Assembly: GCF_001905465.1 (NCBI RefSeq) | Contig: NZ_LISX01000003.1 | Location: forward strand, 532,565 to 596,564 | Reading direction: 5' to 3' | DNA: 64,000 nt | Source: Kitasatospora sp. CB01950 | Lineage (GTDB): Bacteria > Actinomycetota > Actinomycetes > Streptomycetales > Streptomycetaceae | Shown here: piece after piece, positions 24,906 to 34,949 of the stretch | Layout: the number at the start of each line of letters is the position of its first letter | Numbering within the stretch: position 1 is the stretch's first letter | Program-made: the position numbers and the translations under genes | Notes under the pieces: model-generated | Told to the model about the DNA's origin: nothing | The model's input: only the letters and a program-made list of their open reading frames with translations | Databases searched by the model: none

Positions 24906-27900
24906 CGCAGCAGCACCCCGACCACGACCACCTGCTCGACGCGGGCGCCGTCCTGCCCGTCGGCACCGTCACCGCCGCCGACGGCCTCGACAGTACCGCC
25001 GACACGCTGACCGCCCGCAGCTACCGCCACCCCGGCCTGGACGGCCGCACCGTCGTCCGCCTGGTGCCCGCCGCCCTCGGCCCGGCCGAGGACCTCGCCG
25101 TCGAATTCCTCGGCCTGACACCCGCCGCCGAACCCGTCGAGGTCGGCCAGGTCCGCCAGGAGGCACTCGGCTTCCCCGCCTGGGCGCTGGTCAACGACCC
25201 CGCCAACGGGCACCACGCGCTCGCCGTGGTCAAGGAGATGGAACGCCTCGCCCGCCAGGTCAAGTCCAAGCCCGGCAACGCCAAGGACGGCTTCGACGAA
25301 CTCGCCGTCCGCCTCGGCCGCGCCGTCCCGCACTTCCTGCCCACCTACTGCGAACAGGTCGGCCGGATCTTCCTCGAACAGGGCAACCAGACCTACGCCG
25401 GCACGTACTTCGGCAAGGCCCGCGAAGCCGAACGCACCCACAGCCTCGCCATCGACGAGGAACGGCTGCGCGCCGTCTTCCTGGAGTTCGCGCTCGGCGG
25501 CGCACTGACCGTCAAATCGCTGCGCCAGTACGTCAAGGACCTCGCCGGACGACTCGACGCCGCCACCGCCTGGCAGCGCTTCCGCCAGCTGTGCGCCGAA
25601 CGCTCCGCCGCCGGCATGGCCCCCTACGCGGGCATCGCCGAGGACGCCCGGCAGCTGATCCGCGCCGCCGGCCTCGACCGCGGCGAACAGGAACAGCTGC
25701 TGCTCGCCGAACTGCTGACCTCGCCCGCCGTCGGACGGGCCCCCGCCGCCGTGTGGAAGTCCTGGCACGGCGCGCTGGTCGACCTCGCCCGCCGCGACGA
25801 CACCGTCCGGGCCCGCCTGCTGGAGATCCTGCCGACCCCGTCCGGCTCCAAGGACGACGCCGCCGTCGACCGCGACTGGCTGGCGCTGCTCCACGAGACC
25901 GGCGCCGACCGGCTCCTGACGGACCCGCAGCCCACCGGCACCGACCTCGCCGCCCGCTGGCTCCGGCGCTGGACCGCCCACCTCGACCGCGGCTGGCGCT
26001 CCCGCCCCGCCTGCGCGGACACCGTCGAACTCGCCGCCCGGATGACCGAGCGGCTGCGCACCGAGGCCGTCCCGGTCGAGCTCACCCTGACCCACCCGAC
26101 GGCGCTCAACCTGCTCGACCTGCTGCTCGCCGAGAACGTGCCGGTCGCCGACTCGGCCGAGATCCGGCGCATCGACCTCGGCGACTGGCTGGAGGACGGC
26201 GGCCCCGGCCGCCGCGACCTCACGGCCGTGGCCGCCGACCCGCGCTTCCGCACCGCCCTGCAGAACGCCGTCCCCGCCCTCCTGCGTACCTCGAACGGAC
26301 GCCGCCTCGGCCCGCAGCTCGCCGACTACCCGGCGCTCCAGGCCCTGCTGGTCGAATGGGCCGACCTGCGGGCCGACGAACTGCTGTCCGCCACCGGCCT
26401 GTCCGGCGCGTCAGCGCTGCTCGCCGACCTCGCCGCCGTGCGCCCCGCCGTCATCGAGGCCAACCCGGCCGCCGCCGCCCGGATCGCCGGGCTCGACGTC
26501 GCCGCCCTGCTCGGACACACCCTCCGGGCCGGCATCCTCGACGAACTCGGCTGGCCCGCCCTCGACGAGGCGCTGCGCCGCCTCGGCTACGAGGACGAGG
26601 CGACCGGCCGCGTCCCCGGCCGGATCAACCGCAGCGACCTGCAGATCGAGGACGCCTGGCCGAACCTGATCCTGGCCCGCTGCAACAAGGCCGTCGTGGT
26701 CGGCCCCGACGGCATCCTGCTCGAACACGACCTGCGCTCGCCCGCCGACCTGCCCCGCTGGCACAGCCCCCGGCTGCGCTTCGTCGACGGCGAACTCCTG
26801 GTCGCCTGGCGGGACTCCGACGGCCACCGCGCCTACTGGTCCGGCCGCCCCGAGCAGACCTTCGTGCCCGGCGGCGAACCCCTCGACATCGGCTACTACG
26901 GCCCCCACAACATCGGCTGGACCTCGCTGCCGCTGCCCGGCGGCGGCCGCGCCACCGGCGGCCGCGTGCTGCACGCCGGCGACACCGTACTGCCCGCCGA
27001 ACGCCCCGTGATGAGCGACGGCGTCGGCCACTGGACGTACCGCCGCGGCGCCCTCGTCGAGTACGACCCGCCGACCGGCGCCCTCGGCCGGGCCTCCGCA
27101 CCGCCGCTGTTCAGCAAGGACGGCGACACCTCCGGCGCCCTCCAGCCGCTGCAGTCCCGGCTGCTGCCGATGCAGCCCGGCCTGGAGCACACCCCGCTCG
27201 GCACCGACGGCGCGCTGCTCGGCGGCTGGGTCCGCACCGGCGCCGACCGGGTGACCCACCACGGTGTCGACGGCCGCCTGGCCACCGCACCCGCCGGCCA
27301 CCGCCACCCCGCGGGCCGGCTCGACCTGCCCGGCGCCGCCGCCCTGACGCTGACCGCCGCCGACCGCAGCGTCGCCCTCGGCCCCGCCGACGGCGCCCAC
27401 CGCACCGGCGACCAGCTCGCCGACCTCACCACCTCCCACCCCGGCCAACTGCACGCCGCCGGCACCGCCCTCGTCCCGCCACTCGACCACTGGCACGCGC
27501 TGCGCCCCCGCGACGAGGCCGGCTCGCGAGTGCTGCGCGCCGTCACCGACGCCCAGGCCGCCCAACTCCTCGACGCCGCCTGGCCGGTGGACGCCAAGGA
27601 CGTCGAACGCACGGGCCGCCCCGAGCTGCTGACGATCCAGGGCGCCGTCCGACAGGTCGCCGGCACCATGGCGAGCCACGCCGTCCCGGTCGCGGCCGTC
27701 GCCGAGGTGCTGCCCGGCCTCACCGACCCGCTGCTGCGGGCCGGCGTCGCCGGACTCGCCCGGATCGCCACCGACACCGCGACCCGCGCCGCCCGCTTCG
27801 CACCGCTCCCGCAGCCCGCGACCGAGCCCGAAGCCGCCGAGGCCGACGCCCCCGACTGGCCCGAACACGGCCAGGACGACGCGCTGTTCGAGGCAGTCCG

Positions 27901-29911
27901 CGGTGTCTTCGGCCACCTGGACGGCTTCGGCCGGACCTGGGACCGCACGCCCGGGCAGTGCCAGGTGCTCGCCCACCTGCGGGCCGTCACCGGGGCGCTG
28001 GCCGCCCCGCCGCAGAGCCGGCCCGACGGCTGGACGGTCGACCCCGTCCGGCTCGACCTGCCCGGCGGCAGGGCCCACAACGCCAGCTACCACGGCTGGG
28101 CCCACCTGCTCGGCCGCACCGCCCCGATCGCCGTGGCCGCGGCCACCCCCGCCACCGGCGAACCGGCCCGCGCCGCGCTCACCCTGCTGCTCACCGAAAT
28201 CACCCAAGGTTGGCTCGCCGACCGCGGCCCGACGCTCCGCCGGCTCACCCTCGTCGAGGACAACAGCACCGACCGGTTCGAGGACCGGGTCGGCCAGGTG
28301 CTGCGCCACGGCGACCGCACCGTGGTGATCCTCGCCTGCCGCAACACCGGGCAGCACCTGCACTGGGCGGCGATCGAACACGACCCGGCCGGCGAGTTCG
28401 GCGCCGTCTCCGAGTTCACCGTCACCGAGGAACGGCGCGTCCACGACGACCTGACGGCCGACTGGATCGCCCGCTTCACCGACCGGCTCGCCCAGCACGG
28501 CCCGATCGCCTGGCAGGCCGAGCAGGTCGCCGCGTTCGACGCCGCCACCGGCATCGGCCGGGCCCGCGCCACCCTGCTGCTCGCCGCGCCGCCCAGCCTG
28601 TTCTCCTGGGTGGGCGACCTCACCGCCGAACAACTCGCCCAGTACGACCTGAAGTCCGCCCAGGTCAACGCCGCCGCCACCTGGCTGCGCGCCGTCGACC
28701 GCACCCAGTGGGACGCCGTCACGGTCGCCCTGCTCCCCGCCGACCCCGCCCAGCTCTGGACCACCGGCCTCGCGGCCGACACCGCCGCAGCCCGCTGGCT
28801 CGAACTCCGCGGACGACTGCGAACCCTCCCAGACGAGGACCAGACCGCCGTCAACGGGACGACCGTCTTCGCCGTCGAAGCCGTCCTCAACCCGGCCACC
28901 ACCGGTTGGATCGCCCGCACCACCACCCAGCACGTCCGCCCGACCGAGCACGGCCCCGAACTGCTGCCCGACGACCCGGGCGCCGTCCCCCACGGCCGAC
29001 AGCTCGCCGCCACGGTCGGCGCGCTCCGCTGGCTGGCGTACCGCCTGCCGCACGGGTCCGAGCTGCGCCCCGTGCTGCCCGAGGCGCTGGCCGCGATCCG
29101 CGCCCGGCTCGCCGACCCGAACCTGCTGCTCGACCTCAACCGGTACTCCACCGTCCGCGCCCGGACGCTCCCCGCCGTGCTGCGCGACCACTTCGGCCTG
29201 CCCGAACAGGACGCCGCAGCGGAGGAGCCGACAGCCTGCGGCGAGGCGATCGTGCTCGCCCCCGGCCGCCGCGGCGAGACCGCGTACCTACGGCCCGCCG
29301 CGCTCACCGGCGCCGACGACCCGCTGCTCGACCTGCTCGCCGGCCTGGTCGGCGCGGACGACGCCGCGAGCGGAGTGACCGCACTGCGCGCCCTGCTCGG
29401 CGACGACCTCACCCGGCTCACCGCCCACGGCTGCGCCGCCGACGAACCCGCCGGCTGGCCGCAGGACCCGCAGCGCAGCGCCCCCGCCCTGGTCGCCGAG
29501 GCCGCCGGCGAACTCGGACTCGGCGAGGACGCCGCCACCCTCTACCTGCAACTGCTCGCGCTGCCCGACCCCACCGACCGCAACATCGCCCGCTGGAACG
29601 GCTGGAAGCCCACCCGCTTCAAGCGCGCCCGCGCCGAACTCGCCGCCGCCGGCGAACTGGTGCTGGAGGCCAAGCGGTCCCGGGCCGGCCGCGGCCTGTT
29701 CCTGCCCGGCGGCTGGCAGGAGGCCAAGACGCCCGGCCTGCCCGTCGAGGTCTGGAAGGCCGGCCTGTACGAGATCCCGTCCGGGCACGCGATCCTGCCG
29801 CACCTCCCCGCACCCGAACTGTTCGCCCGCGCCTGGCAGCGACTCGCCGACGGCGACCGGCCCGGCTACGAACAGCTCACCACCGACACCCGCCGGCGAG
29901 GCCGCCGATGA
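24902..29911 (+). CDS. Very large uncharacterised protein of the MoxR/VWA/SWIM operon
   Basis: A 1669-residue cytoplasmic protein without signal peptide or membrane segment. Residues about 60-240 include a helical part (LVNDPANGHHALAVVKEMERLARQ, and TYCEQVGRIFLEQGNQTYAGTYFGKAREAE, which looks TPR-like). The middle, about 560-860, contains repeated short beta-type blades. Near the C-terminus, RNIARWNGWKPTRFKRARAEL followed by GELVLEAKRSRAGR reads like a winged-helix element, so nucleic-acid binding is possible. Actinobacterial homologues sit beside MoxR and VWA genes. It may be a scaffold or substrate-recognition subunit for the AAA+ machine. The coding frame is open throughout, and its start and end overlap its neighbours by 4 bp. 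Confidence 0.8.
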   Translation: MTQQHPDHDHLLDAGAVLPVGTVTAADGLDSTADTLTARSYRHPGLDGRTVVRLVPAALGPAEDLAVEFLGLTPAAEPVEVGQVRQEALGFPAWALVNDPANGHHALAVVKEMERLARQVKSKPGNAKDGFDELAVRLGRAVPHFLPTYCEQVGRIFLEQGNQTYAGTYFGKAREAERTHSLAIDEERLRAVFLEFALGGALTVKSLRQYVKDLAGRLDAATAWQRFRQLCAERSAAGMAPYAGIAEDARQLIRAAGLDRGEQEQLLLAELLTSPAVGRAPAAVWKSWHGALVDLARRDDTVRARLLEILPTPSGSKDDAAVDRDWLALLHETGADRLLTDPQPTGTDLAARWLRRWTAHLDRGWRSRPACADTVELAARMTERLRTEAVPVELTLTHPTALNLLDLLLAENVPVADSAEIRRIDLGDWLEDGGPGRRDLTAVAADPRFRTALQNAVPALLRTSNGRRLGPQLADYPALQALLVEWADLRADELLSATGLSGASALLADLAAVRPAVIEANPAAAARIAGLDVAALLGHTLRAGILDELGWPALDEALRRLGYEDEATGRVPGRINRSDLQIEDAWPNLILARCNKAVVVGPDGILLEHDLRSPADLPRWHSPRLRFVDGELLVAWRDSDGHRAYWSGRPEQTFVPGGEPLDIGYYGPHNIGWTSLPLPGGGRATGGRVLHAGDTVLPAERPVMSDGVGHWTYRRGALVEYDPPTGALGRASAPPLFSKDGDTSGALQPLQSRLLPMQPGLEHTPLGTDGALLGGWVRTGADRVTHHGVDGRLATAPAGHRHPAGRLDLPGAAALTLTAADRSVALGPADGAHRTGDQLADLTTSHPGQLHAAGTALVPPLDHWHALRPRDEAGSRVLRAVTDAQAAQLLDAAWPVDAKDVERTGRPELLTIQGAVRQVAGTMASHAVPVAAVAEVLPGLTDPLLRAGVAGLARIATDTATRAARFAPLPQPATEPEAAEADAPDWPEHGQDDALFEAVRGVFGHLDGFGRTWDRTPGQCQVLAHLRAVTGALAAPPQSRPDGWTVDPVRLDLPGGRAHNASYHGWAHLLGRTAPIAVAAATPATGEPARAALTLLLTEITQGWLADRGPTLRRLTLVEDNSTDRFEDRVGQVLRHGDRTVVILACRNTGQHLHWAAIEHDPAGEFGAVSEFTVTEERRVHDDLTADWIARFTDRLAQHGPIAWQAEQVAAFDAATGIGRARATLLLAAPPSLFSWVGDLTAEQLAQYDLKSAQVNAAATWLRAVDRTQWDAVTVALLPADPAQLWTTGLAADTAAARWLELRGRLRTLPDEDQTAVNGTTVFAVEAVLNPATTGWIARTTTQHVRPTEHGPELLPDDPGAVPHGRQLAATVGALRWLAYRLPHGSELRPVLPEALAAIRARLADPNLLLDLNRYSTVRARTLPAVLRDHFGLPEQDAAAEEPTACGEAIVLAPGRRGETAYLRPAALTGADDPLLDLLAGLVGADDAASGVTALRALLGDDLTRLTAHGCAADEPAGWPQDPQRSAPALVAEAAGELGLGEDAATLYLQLLALPDPTDRNIARWNGWKPTRFKRARAELAAAGELVLEAKRSRAGRGLFLPGGWQEAKTPGLPVEVWKAGLYEIPSGHAILPHLPAPELFARAWQRLADGDRPGYEQLTTDTRRRGRR

Positions 29912-31065
29912 GCACGCACACGATTGAGGACCACGCCATGAGCACCGCCCCCGACCGGCAGCTCGTCCTGCCCGAGGACACGTACGCCGCCGAACTGGAG
30001 TTCCTCGCCGCGTACGACACCGGCCCGCGCCCGCCCGGCTGGCGGCTGACCCCGCGCGCCGTGGTCACCTTCGTCCTCGGCAGCGGCGGCGAGAAGCTCA
30101 AGCACGGCCGGCGCGGCATGGTCGTCGAAGCGAAGTTCGTCGGCGACCGCGCCCTGGTCGAACGCTGCGTCGTCACGCTGGCCGGCGAACGCGGCCTGCT
30201 GCTCGTCGGCGAACCCGGCACCGCCAAGTCGATGCTCTCCGAACTCCTCGCCGCCGCCGTCTGCGGCACCAGCGCCCTCACCGTCCAGGGCACCGCCGGC
30301 ACCACCGAGGACCAGCTCAAGTACGGCTGGAACTACGCCCTGCTGCTCGCCAAGGGCCCCAGCCGGGACGCCCTCGTCCCCTCGCCCGTCCTCACCGCCA
30401 TGACCGGCGGCGCCGTCGCCCGCGTCGAAGAGATCACCCGCTGCCTGCCCGAAGTGCAGGACGCACTGGTCTCGCTGCTCTCCGAACGGCGCATCGCCGT
30501 GCCCGAACTCGCCGGCAGCGCCGACGCCCAACTGTACGCCGCGCCCGGCTTCACCCTGATCGCCACGGCCAACCTGCGCGACAAGGGCGTCTCCGAGATG
30601 TCCGCCGCGCTCAAGCGGCGCTTCAACTTCGAGACCGTCGGTCCGATCGGCGACCTCGACGCCGAGATCGCACTCGTCCGCCGCCAGTCCACCGCCGCCG
30701 TCGCCCGGGCCGGCGCACCCTACGCCGTCGACGACGCCGTCCTCGAAGCGCTCGTCACCGCGTTCCGCGACCTGCGCACCGGCCGCTCCGTCGAAGGCTG
30801 GGACGTCGAACGCCCCTCCACCGTCATGAGCACCGCCGAAGCCGTCTCCGTCGCCACCGCGCTCGGCGTCACCGCCGCCTACCTCGACGGCGCCGACACC
30901 CTCCACCACCTCCCCGGCCAACTCGTCGGCGTCGTCCGCAAGGACGACCCCACCGACACCGCCCGCCTGCTCGGCTACTGGGACGGCCCGGTCCGCCGCC
31001 GCGCCGAACAGGGCTCCGCCACCTGGCGCACCCTGTGGGACCTCCGCCCGGCCCTGGGGGACTGA
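29908..31065 (+). CDS. MoxR-family AAA+ ATPase (YehL-like)
   Basis: A 385-residue ATPase. Walker A is GEPGTAKS at residues 101-108; the Walker B region is GGAVARVEEI, where the second acidic residue supports hydrolysis. Sensor 1 lies in TLIATANLRDKGVSEMSAALKRRF and includes the arginine finger. Loops around VPELAGSADAQLY match the MoxR pre-sensor insertions. MoxR proteins work as hexameric chaperone-like motors with a VWA partner, as in RavA-ViaA and CbbQ-CbbO. The VWA protein here is encoded next. The ATG at 29908 overlaps the previous stop; an internal ATG at 29938 with TTGAGGA upstream would give 375 residues and cannot be excluded. Confidence 0.9.
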   Translation: MSTHTIEDHAMSTAPDRQLVLPEDTYAAELEFLAAYDTGPRPPGWRLTPRAVVTFVLGSGGEKLKHGRRGMVVEAKFVGDRALVERCVVTLAGERGLLLVGEPGTAKSMLSELLAAAVCGTSALTVQGTAGTTEDQLKYGWNYALLLAKGPSRDALVPSPVLTAMTGGAVARVEEITRCLPEVQDALVSLLSERRIAVPELAGSADAQLYAAPGFTLIATANLRDKGVSEMSAALKRRFNFETVGPIGDLDAEIALVRRQSTAAVARAGAPYAVDDAVLEALVTAFRDLRTGRSVEGWDVERPSTVMSTAEAVSVATALGVTAAYLDGADTLHHLPGQLVGVVRKDDPTDTARLLGYWDGPVRRRAEQGSATWRTLWDLRPALGD

Positions 31066-31070
31066 CCACA

Positions 31071-34000
31071 GTGACCACCGACGCCCACCCGACCACCAGC
31101 ACCTCACCGCCGCGGCCCGCCTGCCCGGACGCGGACCCTCGCGACGACGCCCGGTCGGCCGCGACCGGGGCGCCCCCGATCGACGCTCCGGCGGAGCTCG
31201 CCCGTTCCGGCGTGGACGGCACCGGATCGACGGTCGTGGCCGACGGTGACGGCCGGTGCGTCGGCGTCGAGTCCGGGGGCTCTCCGGCGGAGGCCGTTGC
31301 CCGGCTCGCCGGTTCGGGCGTCGACGGTCCCGGGCCGTACCTGATCGGCGTCCGCCACCACGCCCCGTCGATCGCGGCCGTGCTGCCCGCCCTGCTCGAC
31401 GCGGCGCGGCCGGACGTGCTGCTCGTCGAACTGCCCGAGGAGTTCCAGCCGTGGCTCGGCCTCCTCGCGGACGAGCGCACCGAGGCGCCGGTGGCGCTCG
31501 CCGCCGCAACCGCCGAGGAGGGTTCCGGCCCGGCGTTCTACCCGTTCGCGGACTTCTCCCCGGAACTGACCGCCCTGCGTTGGGCGGCCCGCCACGGCGT
31601 GCCGGTCGTGGCCTGCGACCTGCCACTGGTCCACCGTGCCGCCGAAACCCGTGCCACCGAAACCCGTGCCACCTGCCCCGCCCCGCAAGGCCTCGCCGAA
31701 GCCCTCCGCCGTCGCCTCACCGGTCGCCCGGACGAGGACCTGTGGGACCGTCTGGTCGAAGCCCCCGCCCCCGGCTGCACCCCGGAAGAAGTCCGCCGCG
31801 CCGCCCTCCTGGTCGGCTGGGCCCTACGCCAGGACGCCCCCGCCGTCGACCCGCTCGACCTCCACCGCGAGTCGTGGATGCGCGCCCGCATCCACGCGGC
31901 GTCGGCGGACGGCCGCCGGGTCACCGCGGTCATCGGCGCCTTCCACGCACCGGCCCTGCTCGACAGTGACCGGACTGCGGGCGCTCCGTCGGCGACGGTC
32001 GCCGACCTGCCGCAGCACGTCGCGGCCGACTTGGCGTCAACGCCCGTGCCGGGGCCGGCGATCGACCCGCCTTCGGCGGCCGGGCCGGCAACGGCAACCG
32101 GACCGTCGTCGGCGCCCGCGTCTCCCGGCGGACCCGAGTCGTACGTGATCTCTCTCGTGCCTTACACCTACCCGCTGCTCGACGCCCGCTCCGGCTACCC
32201 CGCCGGTATTCGCGACCCGGAATGGCAGCACACCGTGCTGACTTCCGCCGGTGATCCGGAGAGCCTTGCTGCGGAGCTCACTCGTACTGCCGTGCGGATC
32301 TGCGAGGCGCTGCGCGGGCAGGGGCACCCCGCCGGGCCCGCCGATGGGCGGGAGGTGGTGCGGGTGGCCGGGGACCTGGGGCGGTTGCGGGGGCTGCCGG
32401 CGCCGGGGCGGGGGGAGCTGATCGAGGCGGTGCAGACGGTGCTGGCGCAGGGGGAACCGCTCGGGCGTGGGCGGGCTGTGGCGCGGGCGCTCGAAGCGGT
32501 GCTGGTCGGGACGCGTACCGGTCGGCCGACTCCGGTCGCGCCCCGTACCGGTCTCGGTCCCGCCGTGGAGGCCCTGATCGCGGAGCTCGGTCTGCCCGGC
32601 GCGGCCGAACCGTCGCCGCGCGATCTCCGTCTCGACCCGCACCGTTCGGCCCTCGACGCAGGTCGTGAACTGCTGCTGCGTCGCCTGGAGGTGTGCGGCG
32701 TGCCCTACGGCGAACCGGTCGCCGTGACCGGTGCCGGCGGCGCCGACGCGGTCGGCTCGCGTTGGCGGGTCCAGTGGACGCCGGCCGTCGCCGCAATGCT
32801 GACCGTCGCGGGGATGCGCGGAGTGACGCCCGCTCAGGCCGCCGACGGGACGCTGCGGGAACGGCTGCGTCGCGAACGGGACGCGGGCGGTTCGACCGCC
32901 CGGCAGATCATCGACGGTCTCACCGCTGCCGCCGGGTGCGCCCTGCCGACCCCGAGTGCCGCCCGGCTGGACCAACTCGCCGACGAGGTACCGGCGGTGG
33001 CGTCCCTCCCCGAACTCCTCGACGCTCTCGCCCTGCTGGACCGGCTCGCCGCCGGACACCTGGCCGGACCCGAGGCGGCCGCGCCGCTGCTCGGCCCGGC
33101 CGCCGCAGCCGCCGAGCTGCTCACCGTCGCCGCCGTCCGGGGGCTCGAAGGCCTGGCGGGCTCCGAGGACGTCGCGGATGCCCGCGCCCTGGTGGAGTTC
33201 GCCCGCCGGGCCGACGCCGACGGCGGCATCAGGCTCGGCCATGTGCTGCGCCGGCTGGCCGACGACGGCTCGCCGCTGATCCGCGGCGCGGCCGGCGCGA
33301 CCCGCGTACTGCTCGGCCACCAGGAGCCCGCCGAGTTCGGAGGCCGGGTCGCCTCCTGGGTGGACGCCGCCACCGCCCCGGCGAGCCGGGCCGCGCTCGG
33401 CCGGTCCCTCGGCGGCCTGCTCACCGCGGCCGAGGGGCTGCTCACCGCTGCCCCGGCCGCGCTCGAACCGCTGCTGGCACGCGTCACCGAGCTCTCCGAC
33501 GAGGCCTTCCTGGACCGGCTGCCCGCACTGCGCGGCGGTTTCGACACGCTCAGCCCGGCCGCCCGGGACCGGCTGCTCGCCGTCGTCGAGGAGCGTCTCG
33601 GCACGCACGTCGACACCCTGCCGACCGAGCTCGACCCGGCCACCCTCGCCACCTGGGCGAGAGCCGATCTGGCGGCCCGTCACATCCTGGAGGCGGGTGG
33701 ACTGTTGCCCGCCGCGAGCGACGAGGCGCACGCGCCCGATGCGGTGCAGGCGCCCGATGCGGTGCAGGCGCCCGATGCGGTGCAGGCACCCGACGCGGCG
33801 CAGGTGCGGGACGAGCCGGTGGCACCGGCCCCCGGGGCCGTTCTCCCGCCCGCCGACCGCTGGCGGCTGGTGCTCGGCCGCCCGGGCAGCGGCCCCGGCC
33901 CGACCGGGCGGTCCGCGCGGCTCGCCGCCGCGCTCGACGAGCTCTACGGCACGGGCCGGGGCGAGGGCTCCGCCCCGGGCCCGACCGGCGACCGGCGCGG

Positions 34001-34949
34001 CGGCCGGGAGGCCCCGTACCCGGGCGTCCGGGAATGGTCCGAGGAACTGGTGGCGCTGTTCGGACCGGGCATCCGCGAGGAGGTCCTCGCCGCCGCGGCG
34101 GCGCACGGCCGCACCGACGTCCTGGAGGCGCTCGCCCCGGAGGCCGTCCGCCCCTCGGTCGACCTGCTGCGCACGGTGCTCCAGCACGCGGGCGGCCTGC
34201 CCGAGGCACGCCTCGCCGCGCTGCGCCCGCTGGTCCGGCGACTGGTGGACGAACTGTCGCGCGAGCTCGCGACCACGCTGCGCCCGGCCCTGACCGGACT
34301 CACCCTGCCGAGGCCGAGCCGCCGCCGGGCCGGCCCGCTCGATCTCGACCGCACGATCCGGGCCAACCTCGCCACCGCCCGGCCCGGCGCGGACGGCAGC
34401 ACCGTGATCGTGCCCGAACGGCCGGTCTTCCGGACCAGGGCCGGCCGGGCCAACGACTGGCGACTGATCCTGGTCGTCGACGTGTCCGGATCGATGGAGG
34501 CCTCCACCGTCTGGGCGGCGCTGACCGCGTCGATCCTGGCCGGAGTCCCGTCCCTGACCGCGCACTTCGTGGCCTTCTCGACCCAGGTCGTCGACCTGAG
34601 CGGACGGGTGGACGACCCGCTGGGCCTGCTCCTGGAGGTCCAGGTCGGCGGCGGCACGCACATCGCGGCCGGCCTGCGGTACGCCCGCGACCTGGTCACC
34701 GTGCCGTCCCGCACGCTGATCGCCGTGATCAGCGACTTCGAGGAGGGCTACCCGCTCGGCGGGCTGCTGGCCGAGACCCGGGCGCTGGTCGGCGCCGGCT
34801 GCCACCTGCTGGGCTGCGCCGCACTCGACGACACCGGGAAACCCCGGTACTCCAGAGCCGTCGCCGAACAACTCGTCGCCGCGGGCATGCCGGTGGCGGC
34901 ACTCAGCCCGCTGGAACTGGCCCGCTGGGTGGGGGAGAAGATCCGATGA
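31071..34949 (+). CDS. DUF5682-VWA fusion protein (YehM-YehP fusion)
   Basis: A 1292-residue protein. After a disordered 75-residue start, the segment YLIGVRHHAPSIAAVLPALLDA, the DVLLVELPEEFQPWL strand and FYPFADFSPELTALRWA mark the DUF5682 domain, which I extend to about residue 900; its His-rich start recalls TIKI/ChaN-like folds. A linker holds four APDAVQ-type hexapeptides. From about 1125 a VWA domain follows with an intact metal site: DVSGSM (Asp1137, Ser1139, Ser1141), a threonine in GGGTH and an aspartate in ISDFEEG. These two parts are separate genes in E. coli (yehM and yehP, as I recall); here they are fused. The GTG at 31071 begins 5 bp after the ATPase stop. The VWA part is the likely adaptor for the MoxR ATPase. 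Confidence 0.88.
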   Translation: MTTDAHPTTSTSPPRPACPDADPRDDARSAATGAPPIDAPAELARSGVDGTGSTVVADGDGRCVGVESGGSPAEAVARLAGSGVDGPGPYLIGVRHHAPSIAAVLPALLDAARPDVLLVELPEEFQPWLGLLADERTEAPVALAAATAEEGSGPAFYPFADFSPELTALRWAARHGVPVVACDLPLVHRAAETRATETRATCPAPQGLAEALRRRLTGRPDEDLWDRLVEAPAPGCTPEEVRRAALLVGWALRQDAPAVDPLDLHRESWMRARIHAASADGRRVTAVIGAFHAPALLDSDRTAGAPSATVADLPQHVAADLASTPVPGPAIDPPSAAGPATATGPSSAPASPGGPESYVISLVPYTYPLLDARSGYPAGIRDPEWQHTVLTSAGDPESLAAELTRTAVRICEALRGQGHPAGPADGREVVRVAGDLGRLRGLPAPGRGELIEAVQTVLAQGEPLGRGRAVARALEAVLVGTRTGRPTPVAPRTGLGPAVEALIAELGLPGAAEPSPRDLRLDPHRSALDAGRELLLRRLEVCGVPYGEPVAVTGAGGADAVGSRWRVQWTPAVAAMLTVAGMRGVTPAQAADGTLRERLRRERDAGGSTARQIIDGLTAAAGCALPTPSAARLDQLADEVPAVASLPELLDALALLDRLAAGHLAGPEAAAPLLGPAAAAAELLTVAAVRGLEGLAGSEDVADARALVEFARRADADGGIRLGHVLRRLADDGSPLIRGAAGATRVLLGHQEPAEFGGRVASWVDAATAPASRAALGRSLGGLLTAAEGLLTAAPAALEPLLARVTELSDEAFLDRLPALRGGFDTLSPAARDRLLAVVEERLGTHVDTLPTELDPATLATWARADLAARHILEAGGLLPAASDEAHAPDAVQAPDAVQAPDAVQAPDAAQVRDEPVAPAPGAVLPPADRWRLVLGRPGSGPGPTGRSARLAAALDELYGTGRGEGSAPGPTGDRRGGREAPYPGVREWSEELVALFGPGIREEVLAAAAAHGRTDVLEALAPEAVRPSVDLLRTVLQHAGGLPEARLAALRPLVRRLVDELSRELATTLRPALTGLTLPRPSRRRAGPLDLDRTIRANLATARPGADGSTVIVPERPVFRTRAGRANDWRLILVVDVSGSMEASTVWAALTASILAGVPSLTAHFVAFSTQVVDLSGRVDDPLGLLLEVQVGGGTHIAAGLRYARDLVTVPSRTLIAVISDFEEGYPLGGLLAETRALVGAGCHLLGCAALDDTGKPRYSRAVAEQLVAAGMPVAALSPLELARWVGEKIR
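33732..33803 (+). repeat. Four 18-bp tandem repeats in the DUF5682-VWA linker
   Basis: Unit GCGCCCGATGCGGTGCAG at 33732-33749, 33750-33767 and 33768-33785, identical three times, then a diverged fourth copy at 33786-33803. Each unit encodes APDAVQ (the last APDAAQ) and keeps the frame. It lies in the linker between the DUF5682 part and the region leading to the VWA domain. Confidence 0.95.

Noticed and set aside
26411..29191. 926-codon minus-strand frame inside the 1669-residue gene
   Set aside because: Gly/Val/Gln-rich shadow without domain features; the plus strand is coupled to both neighbours.
32037..34871. 944-codon minus-strand frame inside the DUF5682-VWA gene
   Set aside because: Antisense to a gene with intact VWA metal-site residues; low-complexity Gln/Arg/Gly composition.
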